Origin: Prevotella scopos JCM 17725
GTDB taxonomy: Bacteria; Bacteroidota; Bacteroidia; Bacteroidales; Bacteroidaceae
Length of the DNA stretch: 64,000 bases
Direction of reading: 5' to 3'
NCBI RefSeq assembly: GCF_018127785.1
Contig: NZ_CP072389.1
Location: forward strand, 248,001 to 312,000
This document shows, piece by piece, positions 45,677 to 54,284 of the stretch. The notes under the pieces are model-generated. The model saw only the letters and a program-made list of their open reading frames with translations, searched no databases and had not been told where the DNA came from. The position numbers were made by a program, and so were the translations under genes. How positions within the stretch are numbered: position 1 is the first letter of the stretch; the number at the start of each line of letters is the position of its first letter.

Positions 45677-45774
45677 TTTCTGTGAGTCGAATTGATTACT
45701 TTTTGGCTTTTAAGTTGAAAAGGACTTTTTATAAACCCTTTTTACAAACAATTCCTTTCTTTGAATGGAATAGT

Positions 45775-46033
45775 GGTTCTATAACGAATCATGTGGGTTG
45801 TGTGTTGATATTCCATCGGTTTGGTGCGGGTGCTTAACACTAATGGTGCGGATGGTATGCACCATATGTGCGAAGGGTTAGCACCATTGCTGTATATGGA
45901 AGGGTAGGGATTTAATGTGAATTAAGCATATTAAAATGAAGGTCAATCTGGAGTTGTGTCTAGTTGGAGGCTATACCTTTTAACAATAATTTATGCTCTA
46001 TGACGAATTACCCAGACGATTCGTTATAGAGCC
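45775..46033. mobile_element. MITE copy 2 (259 bp)
   Basis: Homologous to 34961-35241 along its whole length, with ends GGTTCTATAACGAATCATGT and the complement of GGCTCTATAACGAATCGTCT. It has three 22-bp units (45820-45885) instead of four, which explains the length difference exactly. It lies between the DUF3298 remnant and a bidirectional terminator. 45677-45774 has no feature. Confidence 0.85.
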
Positions 46034-46102
46034 AATAGAATAAATGGACTGCGGGATAACCACGGAACTTGTTAAATGTTTTTACACAAGTTGATAATAT
46101 GA

Positions 46103-46145
46103 ATACGAAGAGACCCGCACAATCATTGTGCGGGTCTCTTCGTAT
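46103..46145. terminator. Very strong bidirectional hairpin
   Basis: A 20-bp perfect stem: ATACGAAGAGACCCGCACAA at 46103-46122 and its complement at 46126-46145, loop TCA. It lies 60 bp after the end of the Lrp gene (minus strand) and probably serves as its terminator, despite lacking a long T run. Confidence 0.8.
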
Positions 46146-46207
46146 GATAATCCTTTGTGAAGGACTTTGTTTATTTCTACACTATAGATAATAAGTAGAT
46201 AGTTGTT

Positions 46208-46717
46208 TTACTCTTCTTCCTCTTCTTCATCCTCCAGAACGATGTCATCTACCTTCATACCCTCGATAGGCAAGGTGCGGTCGATAACAGCATTGTAAGA
46301 GATAGAACTCTCACTGCGTGATAGACCAAGTGGCATCAACTTATCGTGAATGACAGACATAAGGTGATGGTTGTTATATGCGTAGATTTTCAAGAAGAGG
46401 TCGTACTCACCTGTAGTATAGTGACACTCTACAATTTCTGGAATCTGACGCAAAGCTTCTACAACATCGTCAAACTTTTCTGGATTCTTAAGGTTCAATC
46501 CAATGAAGGCACAGGTCTCATACCCAATGCGCTCAGGGTCAATAATAAATTGTGAACCTTTTATTACTCCAAGATTTGTTAGCTTCTGAATACGTTGATG
46601 AATGGCTGCACCACTGACATTACAAGCACGTGCAACTTCAAGGAATGGAATTCGTGCATCCTCAGAGATGAGGTGCAGAATCTTCTTATCAAGACGATCT
46701 AAACTTCTATGTGCCAT
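46208..46717 (-). CDS. Lrp/AsnC-family transcriptional regulator
   Basis: A 169-residue regulator. The N-terminal winged helix-turn-helix begins LDRLDKKILHLISEDARIPFLEVARACNVSGAAIHQRIQKLTNLGVIKGSQ. The C-terminal RAM (ligand and oligomerisation) domain spans about residues 70-150 (YETCAFIGLNLKNPEKFDDVVEALRQIPEIVECHYTTGEYDLFLKIYAYNNHHLM). An acidic tail, DDIVLEDEEEEEE, is unusual. Such proteins respond to amino acids and control their metabolism; the targets here are unknown. It has its own full consensus promoter at 46741-46771. Confidence 0.95.
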   Translation of the reverse strand: MAHRSLDRLDKKILHLISEDARIPFLEVARACNVSGAAIHQRIQKLTNLGVIKGSQFIIDPERIGYETCAFIGLNLKNPEKFDDVVEALRQIPEIVECHYTTGEYDLFLKIYAYNNHHLMSVIHDKLMPLGLSRSESSISYNAVIDRTLPIEGMKVDDIVLEDEEEEEE

Positions 46718-46740
46718 TATTTCTAATTTATTTTTGTTTA

Positions 46741-46771
46741 CAAAGGTATTAAAAAACTTCCAATAAGCAAA
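46741..46771 (-). promoter_or_regulatory. Promoter of the Lrp gene
   Basis: Minus-strand TTTG (46771-46768), 19 bases, TACCTTTG (46748-46741): a full match to the Bacteroidetes pattern, 24 bp ahead of the start codon. Confidence 0.75.
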
Positions 46772-46811
46772 ATGAAAACAAGTTTTTTACATCAAATTAC
46801 AACTTTATAAT

Positions 46812-47288
46812 CTATTTCAATTTATTATCTCTACTCATTGTTGCTGTAAAGTTGATATTCAACACATTAGCTTCTCTCAGCGCTTGTTTAAGATCCATTA
46901 TCATACCCATGTCTGCATGGCGGTCAGCCTTGATGCTCACGCTGAGTTGTTTGCGTTGCTCAGGTGGTAAAACGGCAGAAAGTTGTATTAAATATTTTTT
47001 AATCTCTGGGATTGTAGTGATGTTGTCATTTAACTGAACAACCATCTTGTTGCTTTCAACTTTCCCAAGTTTATTGATTGGCCGACCGATATAGATATGT
47101 TGAATGCTTGAGTTGTTGTACATTCGTGAAAGTTCTGTAGCCATAGGCACTTGATATTTCACGTGTACAGTGGCCTTCCTCATGTGAACAACCAACATGA
47201 AGAAGAAGAGGATAGAGAAGATAAGGTCGGGTAGTGATGCTGTGTTCAACGTAGGAATTTCATGATTCCTACCACGATAAAGTTTCAT
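46812..47288 (-). CDS. ExbD/TolR-family protein, second copy
   Basis: A 158-residue inner-membrane protein of the ExbD family: a short cytoplasmic start, one transmembrane helix (LPDLIFSILFFFMLVVHM, about residues 20-37) and a periplasmic domain. The conserved membrane Asp is present (SLPDLIF). The first four bases overlap the end of the upstream exbD (ATGA). Two ExbD paralogues are common in Bacteroidetes operons; with ExbB they convert proton motive force into movement of TonB for outer-membrane transport. Confidence 0.92.
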   Translation of the reverse strand: MKLYRGRNHEIPTLNTASLPDLIFSILFFFMLVVHMRKATVHVKYQVPMATELSRMYNNSSIQHIYIGRPINKLGKVESNKMVVQLNDNITTIPEIKKYLIQLSAVLPPEQRKQLSVSIKADRHADMGMIMDLKQALREANVLNINFTATMSRDNKLK

Positions 47289-47830
47289 TTTGTACCTCCT
47301 TCCTCTGCGTTGTCAATCTTACTAGCAATATAGACTTCTGAAATACGAACAGGTATTTCATCGGCAATCTGTTTCTGCTGTTCGTAGCTACATAGTTCAA
47401 AATTCTTACCAAAAAGATTGAGCGAACGTTGGTTACGAAGAGTATTGTAGGCCGCTACAAGTTGGTTTTGTACGTGTAGATAGGTATCGTATGATGCGTT
47501 GCGGTCACTCTGCAACTGGATGAGATGTGCCTTTCCATTTGTCTGGATGAACTGTGTCGCACGTTGTAGAATTTCCTTCATCGTTACAGACTTGCCATCT
47601 AGTGTTACTTGATTCTTGGCGTCAATAACAAGGCGGATAACCTTTTTGCTGTCGACAGCAGTTGGTGGTGTTTTTGTCTTGTCAATCGCTGGTAACTGAC
47701 GTGATAGTCCTTTGTCGAGATCCATAGATGAGGCAACAAGGAAGAAAATCAACAGCATAAACGAGATATCTGCTGTTGACGTAGTATTTAGTATAGGAAC
47801 TTTGCGTCGTTCTTTCTTTCGAAACATCAT
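47285..47830 (-). CDS. ExbD/TolR-family protein, first copy
   Basis: A 181-residue ExbD-type protein. The start KKERRKVPILNTTSTADISFMLLIFFLVASSMDLDKGLSRQLP shows the conserved ADISF with the membrane Asp and the transmembrane helix at about residues 20-38. The periplasmic part includes KKVIRLVIDAKNQVTLDGKSVTMKEI, the usual ExbD fold. It overlaps both neighbours by 4 bp. It pairs with the ExbB gene at 48467. Confidence 0.93.
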   Translation of the reverse strand: MMFRKKERRKVPILNTTSTADISFMLLIFFLVASSMDLDKGLSRQLPAIDKTKTPPTAVDSKKVIRLVIDAKNQVTLDGKSVTMKEILQRATQFIQTNGKAHLIQLQSDRNASYDTYLHVQNQLVAAYNTLRNQRSLNLFGKNFELCSYEQQKQIADEIPVRISEVYIASKIDNAEEGGTK

Positions 47831-48342
47831 TTTCCATGTCCCTTTCTATAATAGCGTGTTGCTCCGAAGACAACCACTCCTGCAGCGATAACAAGGAGAA
47901 GTAATGAACTGTTTATAAACATATCTGTCATGCGGAGCCAAAAGCTATCTGTAAACTTTTGTCCATTGACCATCATCATCTGTGTAGAACCGAAGATAAA
48001 AGTCAAGACTAAGATGAGTGTTGTTGCACCATAGGTGATATAGGTTATCTTTTTCGCTGGAATACCATTTGTAATTCCTTCGCTCCGGGTAGCACTTTGA
48101 ATACCACGAATGACAGCAATGATTGACGCTATGATAGCGATGGTCAGCAATCCCCACATAAATCCAAGCAAAACATCGGTAAGCATTGGCGCATTGAAGG
48201 ATGCGTCAGCTGAATAGGGTACGTCATAGCCAATAAGATAGAATGCCAAGAAGACAATGGCTGATAGGGCTACTATCAAGTAGAGAACGCATTGTGAGAT
48301 TCGTTCTTCGTCCATCTTTGCTATTCCTTTTATTTTTTTCAT
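47827..48342 (-). CDS. Four-helix membrane protein of the Exb operon
   Basis: A 171-residue integral membrane protein that I cannot place in a named family. Four hydrophobic helices lie at about residues 18-38, 55-80, 100-120 and 140-160, joined by short loops. The alternative start Met10 (MDEERISQC) is also possible. It overlaps exbD by 4 bp and follows exbB by 124 bp, so it is probably an accessory part of the energising complex, perhaps structural. Similar uncharacterised membrane proteins between exbB and exbD occur in related organisms, as far as I recall. Confidence 0.8.
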   Translation of the reverse strand: MKKIKGIAKMDEERISQCVLYLIVALSAIVFLAFYLIGYDVPYSADASFNAPMLTDVLLGFMWGLLTIAIIASIIAVIRGIQSATRSEGITNGIPAKKITYITYGATTLILVLTFIFGSTQMMMVNGQKFTDSFWLRMTDMFINSSLLLLVIAAGVVVFGATRYYRKGHGK

Positions 48343-48466
48343 ACAACCTGTTTTAATTCAGAATTCATAAATCAGAATCATAATTATGATGACTTTGCAA
48401 GTCCATAACATTTAAAGCATTAGCGGTTGGACTTGGTAATCATAATCGTTGAATTTGAATTCGGCA

Positions 48467-49303
48467 TTATGAATTGCTATTCTGATTTGCTTTCAACTTA
48501 TATTTCATTATTGCATCTAACAAAGAGATGGCTGATTCTTCCATCTGCGCTGTAATGTGGTCAATCTTTGAGAGGATGTAGTTATAGAATACTTGCAAAA
48601 CAAGTGCAACGATGATACCAAAGATTGTAGTAATCAATGCCACTTTCATACCCGATGCTACAATAGTTGGACTGATGTCGCCAGCCTCTTGAATCTGGTC
48701 GAATGCCATCACCATACCGATAACAGTTCCAAGGAAACCAAGTGATGGGGCCATGGCTATGAAAAGCGTAATCCATGAACAGCCCTTTTCGAGGTTAGCA
48801 CTTTGAACACTTCCGTATGAGGTGATGCTACGCTCGATGTTTTCTATTGAGTCGTCAATACGTAGCAAACCTTGATAGCAGATAGATGCTACTGGTCCGC
48901 GTGTGTTGCGGCTGAGTGCTTTTGCTTGTTCAATCTCACCCGCAACAATCATATCATCCAGTTTTCCAACGAATCGTTTTGCATCAATTTCAGAAAGACT
49001 GAGATAGATGATACGTTCAATACAAAAAGCCAAACCCAGCACTAGGGCTAACGCCACGAGTGACATGAAGCCAGCATTACCCTCAATGAACTTTTGTTTT
49101 AAGGATTGATGGAAGCTTGCATCTTTTTCTGCGGTTGGTTTTACTGTTGCTGTGTCTGCAACACCAGTATCATTCAATGCTGCATCGGATAGTGTATCTG
49201 CTGTTGCTGTAGCCGCTGCAGAAGGTGCTTGTGCAGAAACGAGTGATGAACTAAAGAATGTGAGAATTGTTATGAATGAAAACAATGCAATTAATTTCTT
49301 CAT
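48467..49303 (-). CDS. MotA/TolQ/ExbB proton channel protein
   Basis: A 278-residue protein. It opens with a cleavable signal peptide (MKKLIALFSFITILTFFSSSLVSA) and an Ala/Thr-rich linker to about residue 62, as in other Bacteroidetes ExbB proteins. Three transmembrane helices follow: about 78-98 (FMSLVALALVLGLAFCIERIIYL), 176-198 (SWITLFIAMAPSLGFLGTVIGMVMAF, the conserved proton-channel helix) and 215-240 (IVASGMKVALITTIFGIIVALVLQVF). With two ExbDs it powers TonB. No tonB gene is present in this operon. A perfect promoter lies 114 bp upstream. Confidence 0.95.
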   Translation of the reverse strand: MKKLIALFSFITILTFFSSSLVSAQAPSAAATATADTLSDAALNDTGVADTATVKPTAEKDASFHQSLKQKFIEGNAGFMSLVALALVLGLAFCIERIIYLSLSEIDAKRFVGKLDDMIVAGEIEQAKALSRNTRGPVASICYQGLLRIDDSIENIERSITSYGSVQSANLEKGCSWITLFIAMAPSLGFLGTVIGMVMAFDQIQEAGDISPTIVASGMKVALITTIFGIIVALVLQVFYNYILSKIDHITAQMEESAISLLDAIMKYKLKANQNSNS

Positions 49304-49416
49304 ATTAAAAACCTATAATGGTCTCCTTTTTATAAAAGCCTTATTGCTTTTTGGTTATTAAAGACGAATCAAACTAAAGCAAACTTATCCTCCTTTTTGT
49401 ATCTGCTTAATCCGTG

Positions 49417-49448
49417 CAAAGGTATATAAAAATGTAATAACAGCCAAA
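49417..49448 (-). promoter_or_regulatory. Promoter of the exbB-exbD operon
   Basis: Minus-strand TTTG (49448-49445), 20 bases, TACCTTTG (49424-49417): a textbook match. The remaining gap 49450-49637 has no gene and no feature that I can support. Confidence 0.8.
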
Positions 49449-49637
49449 TCTTTATACTTTTAATGACGGAAAAAGATTTGCTATCATTTGAATAATATAT
49501 TTTCATGTCTGGTAAGTCGTGGCGACGATTGGTTTCAAGTTATTTAAACAAAGTTCTCCTTGCTTTTTAACTTGTTGCATAATCAATGAAGTTTCAACGC
49601 ATTGTAGGAGAACTTCTAACTGATAAGAATCATTGTG

Positions 49638-50453
49638 TTAATGTTTATTATCCATTGTCGTTGATTTTTGCTCTTCAGCCTTTTGAGCTTCTTTATTTGC
49701 CTCTAAAGCATTTTTCTTTCGGTGATATTGCATAACTTTTTTACCGAAGAGGGCAGCCATTGAGTCAGCTGACAGATAACGCATGGAGCCAGAATCAAAG
49801 CCCACTGAGTCTTGTGGGATACGATGCCCTTGTTCGTCAATCGTGTCTTTATAGATGTACAACCTGCCATTGAAGATATGCCAACTTGTATAAACCGTTA
49901 CCTTTGGATATTCAACAGGACTTTCATCCTCTAACGAGTTGGCTTTCATGATATAACCCACAGGTGATGCCTGGTTATAACTCTTTAGTGTAAAACCATA
50001 TTCACGTGGTATGAAAAGTGCTTTTTTCATCGAATCACTCATCTCAGCAAGTATCTCTTCGTCCGTTTTTGTTGGATTAGGTTTCAGCTTTGGTAACACC
50101 TGAAATGTCCAAGTACCCTTCATCTGCTCGAGATCAATAACCATTACAGCTTCAAGTGAGTCTATTGGATTTGGCACAATAGCTAGGGCATCACCAATCT
50201 GTGGGTTGCCATAGACCATGCCGTTACGTTTAGCTGTCACGATATCAAACTTTATTGGGTCACCTCCCTCATTCGGTAAGAGAACAATGATAGAGTCGGA
50301 ACAGCCGTCACATGCTAGTCCATAGCGTGTGCTGTCCCCTTTTAATTGAACCTCAACGTCAATTGCACTATTATTTCCTGTTGGCACTTGATTATAGCAA
50401 CCTGTAAGGAGTAGTAATATAAAACCAATAAGAAGGAAAACCAAATTCTTCAT
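49638..50453 (-). CDS. Hypothetical lipoprotein, 271 aa
   Basis: A lipoprotein with signal MKNLVFLLIGFILLLLTGC; the start is placed at 50453 because an in-frame ATG at 50474 lies within the promoter box. The first half (about residues 25-115) contains GLACDGCSDSIIVLLPNEGGDPIKFDIVTAKRNG, a small beta-domain; residues 120-160 are helical. The second half repeats strand-turn segments (WHIFNGRLYIYKDTIDEQGHRI), and the tail is rich in Lys, Glu and Ala. I do not recognise the family. It is divergent from the carboxyltransferase gene, with a shared promoter region of 150 bp. Confidence 0.8.
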   Translation of the reverse strand: MKNLVFLLIGFILLLLTGCYNQVPTGNNSAIDVEVQLKGDSTRYGLACDGCSDSIIVLLPNEGGDPIKFDIVTAKRNGMVYGNPQIGDALAIVPNPIDSLEAVMVIDLEQMKGTWTFQVLPKLKPNPTKTDEEILAEMSDSMKKALFIPREYGFTLKSYNQASPVGYIMKANSLEDESPVEYPKVTVYTSWHIFNGRLYIYKDTIDEQGHRIPQDSVGFDSGSMRYLSADSMAALFGKKVMQYHRKKNALEANKEAQKAEEQKSTTMDNKH

Positions 50454-50471
50454 ATGCTTACTTTTAGACTG

Positions 50472-50479
50472 CAAAGTTA
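50472..50479 (-). promoter_or_regulatory. Promoter box of the lipoprotein gene
   Basis: TAACTTTG on the minus strand, 19 bp before ATG 50453. It overlaps the upstream in-frame ATG, which fixes the start. Confidence 0.55.
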
Positions 50480-50532
50480 GTCAATTATTGCAAAAAATAT
50501 TATCAGTCAGTCGTTTTTTGGAAATTTTTATC

Positions 50533-50540
50533 TAATTTTG
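50533..50540 (+). promoter_or_regulatory. Promoter box of the carboxyltransferase gene
   Basis: TAATTTTG on the plus strand, 65 bp before the start codon. A good upstream TTG is not visible at the expected spacing. Confidence 0.5.
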
Positions 50541-50604
50541 CAGGTCAGATTGCATGTTACAATCTCTTTTCAGATAACAACAGAAAATATATACAAAAAT
50601 ATAT

Positions 50605-52383
50605 ATGGGAAAGAAAATTCAGTTCAGTCTCATTTATCGAGACATGTGGCAGAGCTCTGGTAAGTTCCAGCCACGTAAGGATGAGTTAGTTCGTATCGCA
50701 CCAGTCTTCGTTGAGATGGGCTGTTTTGCACGTGTAGAAACCAATGGTGGTGCTTTCGAGCAGGTAAACCTTTTGGCAGGTGAGAACCCTAATGAGTCAG
50801 TACGTGCTTATACTAAGATTCTGCACGAAGCTGGTATCAAGACTCACATGCTTGACCGCGGTCTGAACGCTTTGCGTATGTATCCTGTTCCTGATGATGT
50901 TCGTGCATTGATGTATCGTGTAAAGCATGCACAGGGTGTGGATATCACTCGTCTTTTCGACGGTCTGAACGACATTCGTAATATTGCGCCTGCATTGAAG
51001 TGGGCTAAGGAAGCTGGTATGACTCCACAGGGTACACTCTGTATCACTACCTCTCCTGTTCATACAATTGAGTACTACTGCAAGTTGGCTGATGAGGAAA
51101 TTGCAGCTGGTGCAGAGGAACTTTGCTTGAAGGATATGGCTGGTATCGGTCAGCCTGCATTCCTTGGTGAGTTGACTCGTCGCATTAAGGAGAAGCATCC
51201 AGACGTGATTCTTGAGTATCATGGTCACTCTGGTCCTGGCTTGTCAATGGCTTCTATGCTTGAGGTAGCTAAGAATGGTATTGATATTCTTGATGTTGCT
51301 ATTGAGCCATTGTCATGGGGTAAGGTACACCCAGACGTTATCTCTGTACAGAGCATGTTGAAGAACGCTGGCTTTGATGTACCAGAAATCAACATGGATG
51401 CCTACATGAAGGCTCGTGCTATGACTCAGGAGTTCATTGATGAATGGCTCGGCTACTTCATCAACCCACAGAACAAGATTATGAGTTCATTGCTCCTTGA
51501 GTGTGGTTTGCCTGGTGGTATGATGGGTTCTATGATGGCTGACCTTGGTGGTATTCGTTCTACTATTAATAACCTCCGCAAGAAGAAGGGCGAACCAGAG
51601 CTTTCAGTAGATGATATGCTCGTTAAGTTGTTCGATGAGGTGGCATATGTATGGCCACGCGTAGGTTATCCTCCATTGGTAACTCCATTCTCACAATATA
51701 CAAAGAACATTGCCCTTATGAACCTCCTCACTCTTGAGCAGGGTAAGGGTCGCTTCGTAATGATGGACGATTCTATGTGGGGTATGATTCTTGGTAAGAG
51801 TGGTCGTGTTCCTGGTGAGATATGTCAGGAGTTGAAAGACCTTGCTAAGCAGAAGGGTCTTGAGTTCACTGATGCCGATCCTCACACCTTACTTCCAAAC
51901 GCTCTCGACGACTTCCGTAAGGAAATGGATGAGAACGGATGGGATTACGGACAGGATGATGAGGAACTCTTCGAGTTGGCTATGCACCCAGAGCAGTACC
52001 GTAACTATAAGAGCGGACAGGCTAAGAAGAACTTCCTTGCTGACCTTCAGGCAGCAAAGGATGCTAAACTCGGTGCAAAGGTAAGCCCAGAGGAGGCAGC
52101 AGCATTCAAGCATGCTAAGGCTGATGCTATCGTTTCTCCTGTTAAGGGTCAGCTCTTCTGGGAATTCCAAGGTGATGGTGAGGCTGCTCCAGCTATCGAA
52201 CCATTCATCGGTAAGGAGTATAAAGAAGGTGATGTATTCTGCTACGTTCAGGCTCCTTGGGGCGAGTTCGTAACTGTTCCTGCTGCCCTTGGTGGTAAGT
52301 TAGTGGAGATCAACGCTAAGCAGGGTGCTAAGGTAGACAAGGGCGACGTTATCGCTTACATCGAGAGAGCACACGAAGAATAA
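50605..52383 (+). CDS. Oxaloacetate decarboxylase alpha / pyruvate carboxylase B-like carboxyltransferase, no biotin lysine
   Basis: A 592-residue protein. Residues 1-300 are the HMGL-like TIM barrel of biotin-dependent carboxyltransferases, with IYRDMWQSS at the start (the D of the RD-x-x-QS motif, here RDMWQS), the metal-site HGHSG (about 210) and the LKDMAGIG segment containing the catalytic Lys. Residues 300-470 are the conserved carboxylase domain (PPLVTPFSQ). The last 70 residues have the biotinyl-lipoyl fold, but in place of the normal AMKM loop they read CYVQAPWGEFVTVPAALGGKLVEI, with no Lys for biotin. The protein may therefore work with a separate biotin carrier or have another role. 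A terminator follows directly. Confidence 0.88.
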   Translation: MGKKIQFSLIYRDMWQSSGKFQPRKDELVRIAPVFVEMGCFARVETNGGAFEQVNLLAGENPNESVRAYTKILHEAGIKTHMLDRGLNALRMYPVPDDVRALMYRVKHAQGVDITRLFDGLNDIRNIAPALKWAKEAGMTPQGTLCITTSPVHTIEYYCKLADEEIAAGAEELCLKDMAGIGQPAFLGELTRRIKEKHPDVILEYHGHSGPGLSMASMLEVAKNGIDILDVAIEPLSWGKVHPDVISVQSMLKNAGFDVPEINMDAYMKARAMTQEFIDEWLGYFINPQNKIMSSLLLECGLPGGMMGSMMADLGGIRSTINNLRKKKGEPELSVDDMLVKLFDEVAYVWPRVGYPPLVTPFSQYTKNIALMNLLTLEQGKGRFVMMDDSMWGMILGKSGRVPGEICQELKDLAKQKGLEFTDADPHTLLPNALDDFRKEMDENGWDYGQDDEELFELAMHPEQYRNYKSGQAKKNFLADLQAAKDAKLGAKVSPEEAAAFKHAKADAIVSPVKGQLFWEFQGDGEAAPAIEPFIGKEYKEGDVFCYVQAPWGEFVTVPAALGGKLVEINAKQGAKVDKGDVIAYIERAHEE

Positions 52384-52407
52384 AGAATCAGTATTATAAA
52401 TGATAGG

Positions 52408-52466
52408 GCCACGGCTCCTCATTCATGGCGGTGTAAGCCGACTGGGAGAGGAGGTGTGGCTTTTTT
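52408..52466 (+). terminator. Terminator after the carboxyltransferase gene
   Basis: GCCACGGCTCCTC (52408-52420) pairs with GAGGAGGTGTGGC (52448-52460), with one bulge and a structured loop, followed by six T residues. Confidence 0.8.
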
Positions 52467-52472
52467 CGTGAT

Positions 52473-53006
52473 ATGGATTACCAAGCAATTATCAATAAAT
52501 ATTATCCTGAGGATAACGAACTCCGTCATATTCTCCTTGTTCATAGCAGAGCTGTAGCGGATAAAGCACTTGCTATAGCTGATCGTCATCCAGAGTTATC
52601 GCTTGACCGTCAGTTTATAGAGGAGGCTGCTATGCTGCATGATATAGGTATTGTTCGTTGCAATGCTCCAGGTATACAATGTTTCGGCACTGAGCCTTAT
52701 ATCTGTCATGGTCGTATTGGTGCAGAGATGTTGCGTGCAGAAGGCTTCCCTCAACATGCTCGCGTTTGTGAACGTCATACTGGAGCGGGTATCACTCGTA
52801 GCCAAATCATTGCGCAAAAGCTACCACTTCCAGAACAAGATTTTCTCCCTGAAACAATGGAAGAGAAGATAATATGTTATGCTGATAAGTTCTTTTCCAA
52901 GTCTCATCTTGATGAAGAGAAGACGATAGAGCAAGCAATAGCAAGTCTTTCCAAGTTTGGCGAAGAAGGTGTTGCACGCTTTCGTGAGTGGGTTAAGATA
53001 TTCTAA
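52473..53006 (+). CDS. HD-domain phosphohydrolase-like protein
   Basis: A 177-residue soluble protein with an HD domain: the first His ligand in LLVHSRAVADKALAIA (about residue 24), the HD pair in AAMLHDIGIVRC (about 51-52), HGRIGAEML at about 73 and the last Asp in CYADKFFSK at about 135. This is the compact bacterial HDIG-type fold that hydrolyses phosphoesters of nucleotides or dinucleotides; the substrate cannot be read from the sequence. It begins 6 bp after the T run of the preceding terminator, so its promoter must lie within or before that terminator, or it is expressed by read-through. Confidence 0.88.
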   Translation: MDYQAIINKYYPEDNELRHILLVHSRAVADKALAIADRHPELSLDRQFIEEAAMLHDIGIVRCNAPGIQCFGTEPYICHGRIGAEMLRAEGFPQHARVCERHTGAGITRSQIIAQKLPLPEQDFLPETMEEKIICYADKFFSKSHLDEEKTIEQAIASLSKFGEEGVARFREWVKIF

Positions 53007-53128
53007 AACGGCATTGAGCGTATTAACAACCTTATTATAGGAAAGCAATATGTCAGCTGTTTTATCTCTGTCGTAGGTCATTCGACTGATTTGTTAGGTG
53101 TGTAATAGTTTTAATCATTATTTCTTTG

Positions 53129-53136
53129 TACTTTTG
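53129..53136 (+). promoter_or_regulatory. Promoter box of rluA-like gene, implying a leaderless mRNA
   Basis: TACTTTTG ends only 4 bp ahead of the ATG at 53141, so transcription would begin at or next to the start codon. The upstream element (TTTT-rich) is weak. Confidence 0.5.
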
Positions 53137-53140
53137 TAGT

Positions 53141-54031
53141 ATGATAAGAAAGAACCCATATACAGAAGAAAAATATAAGCATTATAAGGTGACGGCCCCC
53201 GCTCCGTTGCTTGAATGGTTGTTGGCTAACCTGAATGAGAGTAAGAGTAAGGTTAAGGCAACGCTACAGAATCGTGGTATCAAGGTGAATGGTAAGTGCG
53301 TTACACAGTTTGACCATCCACTGAAGGCTGGCGACAAGATATCTGTTAGCAAGAGCAAGAAGAACGATCTCTTCCGTAGTCGCTATGTGAAGATTGTCTA
53401 TGAAGATAAATACTTGCTTGTGATTGAGAAGAATGTCGGTATTCTTTCGATGGCAGCTGGTCATTCTTCGTTGAATGTGAAGACGGTTCTTGATGATTAT
53501 TTTCGTAAGACCAAGCAGAAATGTTCAGCACACGTTGTACATCGTCTTGACCGTGACACATCAGGATTGATGATTTACGCTAAGGACATGCAAACAGAAC
53601 AGTTGTTGGAGCATGATTGGCATAACATTGTTTACGACCGTCGTTATGTAGCTGTAGTCAGTGGAGAGATGGAGCATGATGAGGGTACAATAGCCAATTG
53701 GTTAAAGGATAATAAATCATACGTAACTTATAGTTCGCCAGTGGATAATGGTGGAAAATATGCCGTTACACATTTCCATGTACTTGATCGTACGGTAGCG
53801 CACAGCCTTGTTGAGTATCAGTTAGAGACAGGTCGTAAGAATCAAATTCGTGTACATTCAGCAGATATGGGGCATCCTGTCTGTGGTGATGTGAAGTATG
53901 GTAATGGTGATGATCCGTTGCATCGCCTCTGCTTACATGCCTACGTACTTTGTTTCTATCATCCTGTTACACATCAGCGCATGGAGTTTGAGACGTCTGT
54001 GCCTGCTACGTTTAGACATTTATTCAAGTAA
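53141..54031 (+). CDS. RluA-family pseudouridine synthase
   Basis: A 296-residue RNA-modifying enzyme from the start at 53141; the in-frame ATG at 53126 lies before the promoter box and is rejected. An S4 domain covers about residues 20-75 (LLEWLLANLNESKSKVKATLQNRGIKVNGKCV). The RluA catalytic domain has the HRLDRDTSGLMIYAK block with catalytic Asp (about residue 136). Further conserved parts are the LETGRKNQIRVH and GHPVCGDVKYG motifs. It isomerises uridine to pseudouridine in rRNA or tRNA; the target site is unknown. A 51-residue gene follows 15 bp downstream. Confidence 0.94.
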   Translation: MIRKNPYTEEKYKHYKVTAPAPLLEWLLANLNESKSKVKATLQNRGIKVNGKCVTQFDHPLKAGDKISVSKSKKNDLFRSRYVKIVYEDKYLLVIEKNVGILSMAAGHSSLNVKTVLDDYFRKTKQKCSAHVVHRLDRDTSGLMIYAKDMQTEQLLEHDWHNIVYDRRYVAVVSGEMEHDEGTIANWLKDNKSYVTYSSPVDNGGKYAVTHFHVLDRTVAHSLVEYQLETGRKNQIRVHSADMGHPVCGDVKYGNGDDPLHRLCLHAYVLCFYHPVTHQRMEFETSVPATFRHLFK

Positions 54032-54046
54032 TTACATAAAACCCCA

Positions 54047-54202
54047 ATGGAGAATCTAGAATATTTTATCGGTTTACTTGCTATTCTTGTAATCGGTATC
54101 TTCCTTATTAAGAAGATAACAGGGTGTATCTTTCGTATCATCATAGCTGTTATTGTTCTCGTTGTGGGCTATTGGGCTTTGATGGGATTACACATCCTTT
54201 AG
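54047..54202 (+). CDS. Small two-helix membrane protein, 51 aa
   Basis: A short ORF starting MENLEYFIGLLAILVIGIFL, ending ALMGLHIL. It has two hydrophobic segments, residues about 5-20 and 29-46, separated by a basic loop KKITGCIFR, a typical positive-inside hairpin. It is 15 bp after the pseudouridine synthase gene, in the same direction, with normal codon use, so it is probably co-transcribed. I do not recognise the family. Behind it, 54203-54714 holds no ORF but a repeat region. Confidence 0.65.
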   Translation: MENLEYFIGLLAILVIGIFLIKKITGCIFRIIIAVIVLVVGYWALMGLHIL

Positions 54203-54284
54203 CTGTTCTGTATTTACTGCTTCATGTGCTAAAAGAAAGTAAAAGGAGAATAGTTAAGAACTGAAAAGTTAGGGATGATGTTCA

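Noticed and set aside
50797..51228. 143-codon antisense ORF in the carboxyltransferase gene
   Set aside because: The plus frame is a conserved TIM-barrel enzyme; the antisense frame is rich in Cys, Thr and His without a pattern.
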